From NCBI GenBank assembly GCA_963850205.1, contig CAWKKJ010000015.1, positions 62,001 through 126,000 on the forward strand: a stretch of 64,000 nt of DNA. The letters are read 5' to 3'. Source of the stretch: JACVRW01 sp963850205 (GTDB lineage: Bacteria > Actinomycetota > Thermoleophilia > Solirubrobacterales > Thermoleophilaceae). Below, in pieces: positions 41,704-49,849 of the stretch. Position numbers and translations under genes: made by a program. The notes beneath the pieces were generated by a model. That model saw nothing but the letters and a program-made list of their open reading frames with translations. It ran no database searches and had not been told where the DNA came from. Every line of letters begins with the position of its first letter. Position 1 is the first letter of the stretch.

Positions 41704-42069
41704 CTAGGTGTTCTGCGTATAAGCGTGCTTGACCACGTTGCCGCCGTTGCGGCAGGTGACCCGCGCGTCGTACGCGACCGGGCTGCGGTCGCGCGTGCCC
41801 TCGTTACAGCGGTAGCCGCGCACCCGCCGGCCGCAGCGTCCGGCCCGCCCGGGGCGGCAGGCGTGGTAGGCCTTGATGACCCGCTTGGCGCGCCTGCAGC
41901 TGGTGCCGCTGGCGCGGATCGAGGTGACGTAGGTGGTGCCGTAGCCGCGACCGCTGCCGATGTCGCAGCTCCTTGCCGCCTCGGCCACCGGGGCCGCCGC
42001 CGCGGCCGCCGGCGCGGGAACCGCCAGGACGGCGGCGAAAATGGCGAGCAAGCCGAGGCGGCGGGTCAT
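41704..42069 (-). CDS. Small secreted Cys-rich protein
   Basis: A 121-residue protein with signal peptide (residues 1-25, cleavage in an Ala-rich stretch) and a basic, Arg-rich mature part with six Cys residues in SCDIG, TSCRR, HACRP, GRCGR, YRCNE and VTCRN, probably forming three disulfides. No known domain recognised. It ends 13 bp after the stop region of YchF on the same strand. Small secreted proteins of this kind are common and unnamed in soil actinobacteria. Confidence 0.7.
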   Translation of the reverse strand: MTRRLGLLAIFAAVLAVPAPAAAAAAPVAEAARSCDIGSGRGYGTTYVTSIRASGTSCRRAKRVIKAYHACRPGRAGRCGRRVRGYRCNEGTRDRSPVAYDARVTCRNGGNVVKHAYTQNT

Positions 42070-42082
42070 CGCGGGCCGGAGT

Positions 42083-43165
42083 CTACGGCGTGAAGCGGAA
42101 ATTCACCACGTCGCCGTCCTGCACCAGGTAGTCGCGCCCCTCCACCCTGGTCAGGGCCTGCTCGCGGGCTGCGGCGTAGCTTCCCGACTCCACCAGCCGC
42201 TCCCACGGCGTGACCTCCGCGGCCACGAAGCCGCGCTCCATGTCGGTGTGCACGGCCCCCGCCGCGCGCCGGGCCGGCGTGCCGCGGCGGATGGCGCGGG
42301 CCCTGGCCTCCCGGGCGCGGTCGGCGGTGAAGAACGAGATCAGCTCCAGCAGGGTGAAGGCCTCGCGGATCACGGTGGCCAGGCCGGACTCCTCCACCCC
42401 CATGTCCTCGCGCATCGCGCGGGCGTCGTCGTCGTCGAGCTCGGCCAGCTCCGATTCGAGCCGCGCGCTGACCGCGGTGGCCCTGGCGCCCCTGGCCTCC
42501 GCGTGGGCGCGCAGCTCCGCTGAGGGCTCCGGCGGCTCTCCCTCGGCGACGTTGGCCACGTACAGCACGGGCTTCGAGGTGAGCGCCGACAGGCGAACGG
42601 CCGCCCCGGGGGCGTCCGCCGGCGGGGGGACCGTCCGGACGCTGCGGCCCTCACGCAGGGCCTCCACCACCGCGCGCAGCCAGCGCTCCTCGGCCTGCAG
42701 CTCTTTCTCGAGCGACCGGGCCTGCCGGGCCACCCGCTCGAGGCGGCGCTCAGCCTGCTCGAGATCGCTGAACAGCAGCTCGGTCTCCACCGCGTCCACG
42801 TCCTCGAGGGGGTCGACCCGGCCCTCGGGGTGGACCACCTGTGGATCGTCATGGGCGCGGACGACGTGCAGGATGGCGTCGGTCTCGCGGATGTTGCCCA
42901 GGAAGCGGTTGCCGAGCCCCTCCCCATCATGCGCGCCGCGCACCAGGCCGGCGATGTCGTGAAACTCGACCGTCTCGGGCACGAGCGGTGTGGCCCCCAC
43001 CGTCTCGGCCACCCGCTCGAGCCGCTCGTCGGGCACGGCCACCACCGCCACGTTGGGCTCGACGGTGGTGAAGGGATAGTTGGCGGCCGGCACGCCCGCG
43101 CGGGTGAGCGCATTGAAGAGCGAGGACTTGCCCGCGTTGGGCAGGCCCACGATGCCGACCTTCAC
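42083..43165 (-). CDS. ychF: Ribosome-associated ATPase YchF (OLA1 family)
   Basis: A 360-residue Obg-family P-loop protein. Walker A GLPNAGKS is at residues 7-14, the switch region DIAGLVRGAHDGEGLGNRF (cited in part) follows and the TGS domain closes with YLVQDGDVVNFRF. NxxE in place of NKxD makes the family prefer ATP over GTP. It binds ribosomes and is implicated in translation and stress responses. It heads a block of minus-strand housekeeping genes. Confidence 0.96.
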   Translation of the reverse strand: MKVGIVGLPNAGKSSLFNALTRAGVPAANYPFTTVEPNVAVVAVPDERLERVAETVGATPLVPETVEFHDIAGLVRGAHDGEGLGNRFLGNIRETDAILHVVRAHDDPQVVHPEGRVDPLEDVDAVETELLFSDLEQAERRLERVARQARSLEKELQAEERWLRAVVEALREGRSVRTVPPPADAPGAAVRLSALTSKPVLYVANVAEGEPPEPSAELRAHAEARGARATAVSARLESELAELDDDDARAMREDMGVEESGLATVIREAFTLLELISFFTADRAREARARAIRRGTPARRAAGAVHTDMERGFVAAEVTPWERLVESGSYAAAREQALTRVEGRDYLVQDGDVVNFRFTP

Positions 43166-43178
43166 GGCGCGCCCTGGA

Positions 43179-43400
43179 TCAGAAGCCGACGCGGTGCTCG
43201 TCGGTGTCGAGCCGCACGTAGACCACCTGGGCGAGGTCGACCGCGACCTCGGAGTCCTGGGTCTTCAGCTCGTACCAGCGATCGGCCTTCTCGTTGCCGA
43301 GCGCCTTGCGCAGCCCTTGGTACTCCTCGTCTTTGACCCGCACCGGCAGGACCTGCCCGCCGTGGAAGCCGATGTCGATTCGCTGGACGTCGTTAGCCAT
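43179..43400 (-). CDS. Small conserved hypothetical protein
   Basis: A 73-residue protein beginning MANDVQRIDIGFHGGQVLPVR with a helical middle (YQGLRKALGNEKADRWYEL) and a C-terminal strand pair (VAVDLAQVVYVRLDTDEH). I do not recognise the family; the pattern resembles short single-domain binding modules. The ATG at 43400 has a GAGGAAC ribosome site. It sits between the epimerase and YchF genes with gaps of 4 and 13 nt, so it is part of their transcript. Confidence 0.7.
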   Translation of the reverse strand: MANDVQRIDIGFHGGQVLPVRVKDEEYQGLRKALGNEKADRWYELKTQDSEVAVDLAQVVYVRLDTDEHRVGF

Positions 43401-43404
43401 CTGT

Positions 43405-43815
43405 TCAGTGTTCCTCTGCCGGCTCGACCAGCTCGGTGAGCACACCGCCGGTCGACTTCGGGTGCATGAATGCCACGCGGCTCCTGCGGATGCCGGTGCG
43501 CGGCTGCTCGTCGATCAGCTCCAGGCCCGCCGCCTTCACGGATTCGAGCGTGGAGTCGATGTCCTCGGTTCGGTAGGCGACGTGATGCATCCCGGGGCCG
43601 TGGCGCTCGAGGAAGCGGCCCACGGCGCTGTCGGCGCTGACCGGTCGCAGCAGCTCCACGTGGCTGTCGCCGATCCCGAGCAACACGGCCTCGACCCCGA
43701 ACTCCGCGATGGTCTCCCGGTGCTGAACCGGCATGCCGAGCCGGCCGCGGTAGAGATCCACAGCCGTCTCGAGGTCCTCGACGGCCACGCCGATGTGGTC
43801 GATCTGCCCGAGCAA
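43405..43815 (-). CDS. mce: Methylmalonyl-CoA epimerase
   Basis: A 136-residue VOC protein of the epimerase type. It shows QIDHIGVAVEDLETAVDLY with a metal-ligand His, HVELLRPVSADSAVGRFL with the next ligands, GMHHVAYRTEDIDS and LTELVEP with the closing Glu. It interconverts (R)- and (S)-methylmalonyl-CoA in propionyl-CoA use. The start is TTG at 43815 (LGQIDHIGV). No mutase genes are in this window. It lies 11 bp after the nicotinate phosphoribosyltransferase gene. Confidence 0.92.
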   Translation of the reverse strand: MLGQIDHIGVAVEDLETAVDLYRGRLGMPVQHRETIAEFGVEAVLLGIGDSHVELLRPVSADSAVGRFLERHGPGMHHVAYRTEDIDSTLESVKAAGLELIDEQPRTGIRRSRVAFMHPKSTGGVLTELVEPAEEH

Positions 43816-43826
43816 GGGCGGGGAGG

Positions 43827-44924
43827 CTACTGAACCCGGGTCAGCCGGGGATTGGGATTGAAGCGCCGGCCGACCTTGGCGCAGTCGGCGCCGTCGAGCC
43901 GGACGACGTCGGCGGTGAAGTCGTTCTCCCCGCGCAAGAGGGCGGAGCCCACGCCGTAGGAGTCCACCGGGGCGCCGAGCTCCTCGAAGTGCCGGATCTT
44001 CTCGGCGTCGAACCCGCCGGAGGCCACGATGTGCACCCGCTCGTGCCCGGCGGCATCGAGCGCCTCACGCACGCGCTGCACCAGCACGGGGTTCACGCCG
44101 GTGGGCTCGAAGCCGCCCATCTCGTGCCAGAGCGCGCGGTCCACCAGCTGGCCCGAGGTGTCGAGCCTCACGCCCCAGAGCTTGTCCCCCAGCGCGTCGG
44201 CCACCTCCAGGGCGGTGCGAACCGAATCGTTCTCGAAGTCCACCAGCACGGTGACGTTCATCAGGTCGGCGAAGCGCTCGGCGAAGTCGCGCGCGGCCGC
44301 GACCGTGTCGCCGCCGTAGGCCGCTATCAGGCCGTGCGGGACGGTGCCCACCCCCACGCCGCCCCACCAGGAGGCCTGGGCCTCGGTGGAGACCCCGATG
44401 GCTCCCGCCACGTGTGCCGCCCAGCCGTCGCCGGTCTGGACCATCCAGTGGTCGTGGCGGGCGGGGAAGAAGATGATCGGCTTGCCCGCCGCCGCCTCCA
44501 CCACCTCGCGCACGTTGCGCATCACCAGCGTGCGCCGGACCAGCGAGCCGAGGTAGACGGTCTCCAGGTGGGCGAAGAGCGAGTAGTCGCCCTCGATCGT
44601 CATCACCGTCTCCCAGGGGGCGATCTCGTCGCCCTCGTGGAGGGCGTGCACCTCGAGCTCGTCCCAGGCCGTGGTCCAGCCCTCGGGGCCCTGCCGGCCC
44701 GAGCACAGCCTCAGGATGGCCAGGGCCTCGTCGATCCCGCCCAGCACCGACTCGTGGCGCTGGAAGACCTGCATCGTCACGTGCGGCTGCCGGCCGCGCT
44801 CCTCGAGCAGCTGCTTGGTGAAGTTGAAGTAGGCGTCGGTGTACCAGCCGTCGCGGATCTTTTCGACCGGGAGGCGGAAGACCTCGGGGGCGAGGCGGGT
44901 ACGCGTCTCGGCCTCGGTCGCCAT
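43827..44924 (-). CDS. pncB: Nicotinate phosphoribosyltransferase
   Basis: A 365-residue enzyme of the short archaeal/actinobacterial type. DGWYTDAYFNFTKQLLEE at the N-terminus, GTVPHGLIAAYGGDT in the barrel, VRLDTSGQLVDRALW and VHIVASGGFDAEKIRHFEELGAPVDSYGVGS (cited in part) are the substrate and phosphate sites. It makes nicotinate mononucleotide in the salvage route to NAD. Start ATG at 44924. It is followed on the same strand by mce. Confidence 0.93.
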   Translation of the reverse strand: MATEAETRTRLAPEVFRLPVEKIRDGWYTDAYFNFTKQLLEERGRQPHVTMQVFQRHESVLGGIDEALAILRLCSGRQGPEGWTTAWDELEVHALHEGDEIAPWETVMTIEGDYSLFAHLETVYLGSLVRRTLVMRNVREVVEAAAGKPIIFFPARHDHWMVQTGDGWAAHVAGAIGVSTEAQASWWGGVGVGTVPHGLIAAYGGDTVAAARDFAERFADLMNVTVLVDFENDSVRTALEVADALGDKLWGVRLDTSGQLVDRALWHEMGGFEPTGVNPVLVQRVREALDAAGHERVHIVASGGFDAEKIRHFEELGAPVDSYGVGSALLRGENDFTADVVRLDGADCAKVGRRFNPNPRLTRVQ

Positions 44925-44954
44925 GGGGGGAATGGTAAACCGGGCAGGGCCGGC

Positions 44955-45764
44955 CTACGACTGTGTGGGCACGCCCTCGACCTTCAGGATCTCCTCGAGC
45001 GCGGCCCGCCCCACCTCGAGCTGCTCCGGCGTGGGCTCGCGCGTGCCCACCACCCGCTGGATCTCGTGCCCGGGGCGGCGCAGCGCGCGGGTCAGGCGGG
45101 ACTCGGGGTGGCGCTCGCCCCAGGCGAACACCTCCACGGCCACCGCCGCGCTGCCCAGACCGACCACCGCCTCGGCCGCGGGCCCGCGCAGCCCGGCCTT
45201 GCGCACGCCCACACCCCCGAGGGCGGCCACGGTGAGCATGGGCGCCACCAGGTGGGAGCCGCAGCGGTCGTGCTCCTTGTCGGCGTCGGCCGCGTCGGCG
45301 CCATCCTCGTAGGCCGCGATCGCCTTGTGCTCGACGCCGTGGTAGGCCGCCAGGTCGCCGCTGCGCAGGGCCATCAGCGCGGGAGCGAGCGACAGCAGCG
45401 AGACCGCCGCCTCGCGCCCGATTGTGCGGGCGCCGGCGGAGCGGATGGCCTGGCCGCCGAGGGCCGCGGCGCCCATGGCTCCCAGCGTGCGGGCGTCCTG
45501 CATGGGAAGGCGGGCCTCGGGCAGCGCCCGCTTTACGAGCGGGACCACGGCCAGCGCCTCGGCGAGCTTGGCCAGCCCGCGCAGGCCGGGAACCCGCTCC
45601 GAGGCCTTGCCGCCGAAGTCCGGCTTGGGCCCGGAGGCCACCTTCACCGCCCCGGACTCCGTCCGCACGGCCGCGGCCCAGTGCGTGGGCCCGTGCACCA
45701 GCAGCCCGTTGCGCAGGGCCATGCCCCCGAGCCGCAGCTTGTCCTCGGGCACCGGAGCGGTCAT
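44955..45764 (-). CDS. DUF1385 membrane protein
   Basis: A 269-residue DUF1385 family protein. It includes LGGMALRNGLLVHGPTHWAAAVR at the start, the HGVEHKAIAAYE motif, and HDRCGSHLVAP, with two or three hydrophobic segments. The paired H-x-x-E-H and H-x-R-C-G motifs suggest a metal site and possible hydrolase activity, but the function of the family is unknown. Its start overlaps the stop of the M20 peptidase gene by 4 nt (ATGA). Confidence 0.87.
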   Translation of the reverse strand: MTAPVPEDKLRLGGMALRNGLLVHGPTHWAAAVRTESGAVKVASGPKPDFGGKASERVPGLRGLAKLAEALAVVPLVKRALPEARLPMQDARTLGAMGAAALGGQAIRSAGARTIGREAAVSLLSLAPALMALRSGDLAAYHGVEHKAIAAYEDGADAADADKEHDRCGSHLVAPMLTVAALGGVGVRKAGLRGPAAEAVVGLGSAAVAVEVFAWGERHPESRLTRALRRPGHEIQRVVGTREPTPEQLEVGRAALEEILKVEGVPTQS

Positions 45765-47068
45765 CGCAGCGTCTCGGTGGCCAGGTCGGCGTAGAAGCTC
45801 GCGGCCAGGCCGAGATCGGCCGCGGCGATCCGCTCGTCAGCGGCGTGAAACAGCGGCGCCACCTCGAGGGCGTTCATCGCGTTCTGGGGAAAGAAGCCGT
45901 AGGCGGTGCAGTCCGGGAAGGCCCGCCGCCACCAGTGCGAGTCGGAGAAGCCCGGGAACACGATCGGCGCCACCTCGGCGCCGGGATCCTCCCGCTCGAC
46001 GTAGGCCCGGATCCGGTCCATCAGCGGGGTGTCGAGCGGCGAGCGGTTGCCGCACACATGCTCGGCGAGGTCCACCGAGTAGCCGTCGTCGCCGAGCCGG
46101 GCGGCGATCGCCTCCCGCACCGCCTCCTCGCCCAACTCCGGCGGCACACGGCAGTCCACCTGCAGCTCGCTGCGCGAGGGGATCACGTTGATCTTCTCCG
46201 AGGCGGCGATCATGGTCGGCGTCAGGGTCACCCCGAGCATCGGCTCCACCAGCACCGCGAGCCCGGGCTCCTTCTCCTCGAGCGTGCGCATCGCGCTCTC
46301 GAGGTCGTCCGGCTCCAGCCCGAGGGCGGCCAGCAGCGCCTCGCTCTCGGGGGTGAGCAGATAGCTCGGGCGGGCGTCCGCGAGCGCGTCGAGCAGCGGC
46401 GCCATCTTCACCAGCGCGTTGTCCCCGATGCGCGGCAGCGAGGCGTGGCCGGCGCTGCCCGAGGTGGTGACGGTGAAGCGGAACACCCCCTTCTCGCCCA
46501 CGCATACGGCGTAGACCCGGCGGCCGTCGAACTCGATCACCGCGCCGGCGCCCTCGTTGACCACCATGTCGCAGCGGACCTGCTCCGGATGCTGTTCGCA
46601 CAGCCAGCGCGCGCCGCAGGCGGCGCCGGTCTCCTCGTCGCTGGTGAACACCAGCAGCAGCTCGCCCGCCTCCGGCCGCCAGCCCTCCTCGGCCAGCACC
46701 AGCGCCGCGGTGGCCTCGGACGCCACCTGGCCCTTCATGTCGATGGCGCCGCGACCCCAGACGTACTCGTCGGTCAGATCGCCCGACCAGGGATCGACGC
46801 TCCACTCGCTCGGATCCGCGGGGACGGTGTCCACGTGGCCAAGAAGGCACAGCCGCGGGCCGTCCGAGCCGCCGGCCAGCCGGGCCACCAGGTTCGGGCG
46901 TCCCTCGACCGCCGTGAGCAGCTGACACTCAAAGCCCGCCTCGTCCAGCCGGGCGCGCAGGAACTCCTGGACGGCCGCCTCGTTTCCCGGCGGGTTGGCG
47001 GTGTCGAAGCGGATGAGCTGCCGGAGCAGCTCGGTGGCGCGCCGCTCCAATAGCTCGCGTTCGGGCAC
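45761..47068 (-). CDS. M20/M25/M40 family metallohydrolase
   Basis: A 435-residue di-zinc amidohydrolase/peptidase. LLGHVDTVPADPSEW has the first His and the Asp, WGRGAIDMKGQVA the bridging Asp, FTSDEETGAACG the catalytic and ligand Glu, and GFSDSHWWRRAF a downstream ligand His. A dimerisation domain sits in the middle (TVTTSGSAGHASLPRIGDNA). The family includes ArgE/DapE and dipeptidases; substrate unknown. GTG at 47068 is taken as start because homology begins at ELLERRATELL. It is divergent from the hydrolase gene at 47081 with 12 bp between. Confidence 0.9.
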   Translation of the reverse strand: MPERELLERRATELLRQLIRFDTANPPGNEAAVQEFLRARLDEAGFECQLLTAVEGRPNLVARLAGGSDGPRLCLLGHVDTVPADPSEWSVDPWSGDLTDEYVWGRGAIDMKGQVASEATAALVLAEEGWRPEAGELLLVFTSDEETGAACGARWLCEQHPEQVRCDMVVNEGAGAVIEFDGRRVYAVCVGEKGVFRFTVTTSGSAGHASLPRIGDNALVKMAPLLDALADARPSYLLTPESEALLAALGLEPDDLESAMRTLEEKEPGLAVLVEPMLGVTLTPTMIAASEKINVIPSRSELQVDCRVPPELGEEAVREAIAARLGDDGYSVDLAEHVCGNRSPLDTPLMDRIRAYVEREDPGAEVAPIVFPGFSDSHWWRRAFPDCTAYGFFPQNAMNALEVAPLFHAADERIAAADLGLAASFYADLATETLR

Positions 47069-47080
47069 CCGATCGAGTAT

Positions 47081-47887
47081 ATGGAGGGCATGCCGACCGC
47101 CGGCGGGCTTGCGTACCGGGAGGCCGGGTCCCCCGGCGACCCTCCCGTTCTGCTGCTGCACGGCTACCCGGAGTCGTCGTACATGTGGCGCGACCTGCTG
47201 CCGGCGGTGGCCGGCGCCGGCCACCGGGCCGTCGCGCCGGACCTCGCCGGCTTCGGCGACTCCGAGCCCGACCCGCCCGGCACGTGGGAGCGCCACGTGG
47301 AGTCGATCGAGCGCTTTCGTACCGACGCCGGCCTCGACCGTGTGACGCTGGTGGTGCACGACTGGGGCGGGCTCATCGGCCTGGCCTGGGCCTGCGAGCA
47401 CCCCGACGCGGTGTCCGCGCTGGTCCTCAGCGGCACGGGCTTCTTCTCCGACGGCAAGTGGCACGGCCTGGCCGAGGCCATGCGAACGGAGGGCACCGGC
47501 GAGGAGATCGTGAGCAATCTCGACCGGGCGGGCTTCGGAGCGATGCTGAGCCAGTCGTCGGTCGGCATCGGCGACGACGCCCTGGACGAGTACTGGAAGG
47601 CCTTCGACGGTGACGTCCGCCGGCGTCGGCACCTCGAGCTCTACCGCTCGCTCGACTTCGAGCAGCTGGCCCGCTACGACGGCGGGCTGGCGGCGCTGGG
47701 CGTACCCGCGCTGCTCCTGTGGGGGGCCAACGACCCCTTCGCACCGCTGGCCTCGGCCGAGCGCTTCCAGCGCGAGCTGCCGGAGACCGAGCTGGTGGTG
47801 GTCGAGGACGCGGGGCACTTCGTGTTCGCCGACGCCCCCGAGCGCTGCGCCGAGGCGGTCACCGCCTTTCTCGCTGCCAAACTCTGA
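47081..47887 (+). CDS. Alpha/beta hydrolase of the haloalkane dehalogenase/epoxide hydrolase type
   Basis: A 268-residue hydrolase with HGYP oxyanion motif (residues 27-30), nucleophile Asp94 in VHDWGG, an acid in WGANDPFAP and His in EDAGHFVFADAP. Asp at the nucleophile position places it with dehalogenases and epoxide hydrolases and not esterases. Cytoplasmic. The rarA gene begins 2 nt after its stop, so both are in one operon although functionally unrelated. Confidence 0.9.
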   Translation: MEGMPTAGGLAYREAGSPGDPPVLLLHGYPESSYMWRDLLPAVAGAGHRAVAPDLAGFGDSEPDPPGTWERHVESIERFRTDAGLDRVTLVVHDWGGLIGLAWACEHPDAVSALVLSGTGFFSDGKWHGLAEAMRTEGTGEEIVSNLDRAGFGAMLSQSSVGIGDDALDEYWKAFDGDVRRRRHLELYRSLDFEQLARYDGGLAALGVPALLLWGANDPFAPLASAERFQRELPETELVVVEDAGHFVFADAPERCAEAVTAFLAAKL

Positions 47888-47889
47888 CC

Positions 47890-49222
47890 ATGGAGGAACG
47901 CCTGTTCGAGCTGGAGGACCCGACCTCCGGCCAGACCGCCGTGAGCGCGGCCGACCTGCCGCTCGCCGCCCGCATGCGCCCCGCCTCGCTGGGCGAGTTC
48001 GTGGGCCAGGAGCACCTGCTGGGGCGGGGCTCCGCGCTGCGCACCGCCATCGAGGAGGGCCGCCCGCACTCGATGATCCTCTACGGCCCGCCCGGCAGCG
48101 GGAAGACGACGCTCGCCCGCCTGCTGGCGGTCAACGCCCGCGCGGCCTTCGAGGAGGCGTCGGCGGTCAACGCCGGGCGGGCCGAGGTCCGGGAGGTGCT
48201 CGAGCGGGCTGAGCACAGGCGGACCACCAGCGGCGAGGGCACGGTCTTCTTCCTGGACGAGATCCACCGCTTCAACAAGGCCCAGCAGGACACGCTCCTG
48301 CCGGCGGTGGAGGAGGGGCTCGTGGTGCTCGTGGGAGCCACCACCGAGAACCCGTACTTCGAGGTCAACTCGGCACTGCTGTCCCGCTGCCGGGTCTACG
48401 AGCTCCGGCCCCTGGGCGACGAGCACGTGCTGGCGCTGCTGAGGCGGTCGCTGGGAGACGAGCGCGGAATTCCCGACGCGCCCCGCGTGGACGACGACGC
48501 GCTCGAGTTCCTGGCCGCGCGGGCCGCCGGCGACGCTCGCACCGCGCTGTCGGCCCTCGAGCTGGCCTGCGAGACCATCGGCCCGGGCGGCAGCCGTGAC
48601 CCTGCGCGTGGCCGAGGACGCCCTTCAGCGCAGCGCGATCCTGTACGACAAGAACGGCGACCTCCACTACGACCTGATCTCGGCCTGGATCAAGTCCACC
48701 CGCGGGTCGGACCCGGACGCCTCGCTGCTCTACCTGGCCGCGATGATCGAGGGCGGCGAGGACCCGCGCTTCATCGCCCGGCGGATGGTGGTGCTGGCCA
48801 GCGAGGACATCGGCAACGCCGACCCCCGGGCGCTCGAGGTGGCGGTGGCCGCCGCGCACGCGGTAGAGCACGTGGGGCTGCCGGAGTGCGCGCTCAACCT
48901 GTCGCAGGCGGCGATCTACCTGGCCCTGGCTCCGAAGTCGAACGCCGCCACCGCAGCGATCGGGAAGGCCCGGCGCTGGGTGCGTGAGCACGGCACTCCC
49001 GAGCCGCCCTCCTACCTGCGCTCGGCGGCCTATCCCGGCGCCCGGGCGCTGGGCCGCGGCCAGGGCTACGACTTCCCCCACGACCAGCCCGAGGGGGTCA
49101 CCGACCAGGAATTGATGCCCGACGACGCCGCCGGTGAGCGCTTCCTGGAGCTATCCGAGCACGGCGAGGAGCCCGAGCTGCGGGAGCGGCTCGAGCGGAT
49201 ACGCAAGGCCCGCGGGCGCTAG
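47890..49222 (+). pseudogene. rarA: Replication-associated recombination protein A (RarA/MgsA), frameshifted
   Basis: N-terminal part: LAARMRPASLGEFVGQEHLL, Walker A GPPGSGKTT, FFLDEIHRFNKAQQDTLLP as Walker B, and the sensor 1 strand VGATTENPYFEVN. After ELACETIGPGG one extra base near 48592 moves the frame; the C-terminal domain continues as VTLRVAEDALQRSAILYDKNGD, LISAWIKSTRGSDPDASLLYLAAM and ALNLSQAAIYLALAPKSN, ending at 49222. Without the base it would be a normal protein of about 443 residues. RarA acts at stalled replication forks. A GTG at 48596 could restart the C-terminal half. Both sides are perfectly conserved, so a base-calling error is the simplest cause. Confidence 0.85.
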
Positions 49223-49310
49223 TGACCTGAGTCGGAAGTTCGGCGGGCGGGTGGTGTCAGCTCGCGGCGCCGCGGTGCGTCTTGCGGTGGAGAAATGGGC
49301 TGGGTGGGCA

Positions 49311-49361
49311 GGGGGTTGCGCACGAAACGTCCCGCATAGGGACGGAACGTGGGCAACCCCC
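49311..49361. terminator. Long hairpin between convergent rarA and GNAT genes
   Basis: The arms GGGGGTTGC (49311-49319) and GCAACCCCC pair perfectly, and inner arms CGTCCC (49328-49333) and GGGACG (49339-49344) close a 5-nt loop; together they make an imperfect 23-bp stem. It lies between two genes that point at each other, the expected site of a bidirectional terminator. There is no T-tract. Confidence 0.55.
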
Positions 49362-49378
49362 CCAACGTCGAGGTGGCG

Positions 49379-49849
49379 CTATGGCGACCTGCCTGTCTCC
49401 AGCTCCAGCTCCAGGCAGACGCTCTTGGGGTCCTCCGCGTACGGCCCCCAGCAGGGGACCGGCCGGAAGCCCGCCGCGCGGTAGAGGCCCATGGCCTCGT
49501 GCTGCTTGTCGCCGGTCTCGAGCCGCACGCGCCGGTAGCCGAGCTCGCCGGCGGCCTCCACCAGGCCGGTGAGCAACACGCGGCCGATCCCTCGTCCCCG
49601 GGCCTCGGGCACCACGTACATGCGCCGCACCTCGGCGGTCTCGGCGTCCTGGCGGCAGAGGCCGCCGCAGCCGGCGGGGCGGCCGTCGACGCGGGCCAGC
49701 AGGAAGGTGCCGGCGGGCGCGGCGAACTCCTCGGGCCGGGGCGGGCCGCCGGAGCCCGGCTCTCCTCCGTAGCGGGCGTCGATCTCCGCGATCGACGCGG
49801 TGGTGAGGGCCATCACCTCGGCGTCGGCAAGCGACACCGTTTCCAGCAT
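49379..49849 (-). CDS. GNAT family N-acetyltransferase
   Basis: A 156-residue acetyltransferase. AEVRRMYVVPEARGRGIGRVLL contains the acetyl-CoA pyrophosphate loop (R-G-x-G-x-G/A pattern, here ARGRGIG), and VRLETGDKQHEAMGLYRAAGF is the typical later strand-helix with the conserved Y. Substrate unknown. Its start overlaps the stop of the PotD-like gene (TGATG), so translation is coupled; acetylation of a polyamine or amine taken up by that system is possible but not shown. Confidence 0.9.
   Translation of the reverse strand: MLETVSLADAEVMALTTASIAEIDARYGGEPGSGGPPRPEEFAAPAGTFLLARVDGRPAGCGGLCRQDAETAEVRRMYVVPEARGRGIGRVLLTGLVEAAGELGYRRVRLETGDKQHEAMGLYRAAGFRPVPCWGPYAEDPKSVCLELELETGRSP

Noticed and set aside
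48560..48620. Programmed ribosomal frameshift in rarA
   Set aside because: No slippery heptamer or strong downstream structure was seen at the joint; an extra base is simpler.
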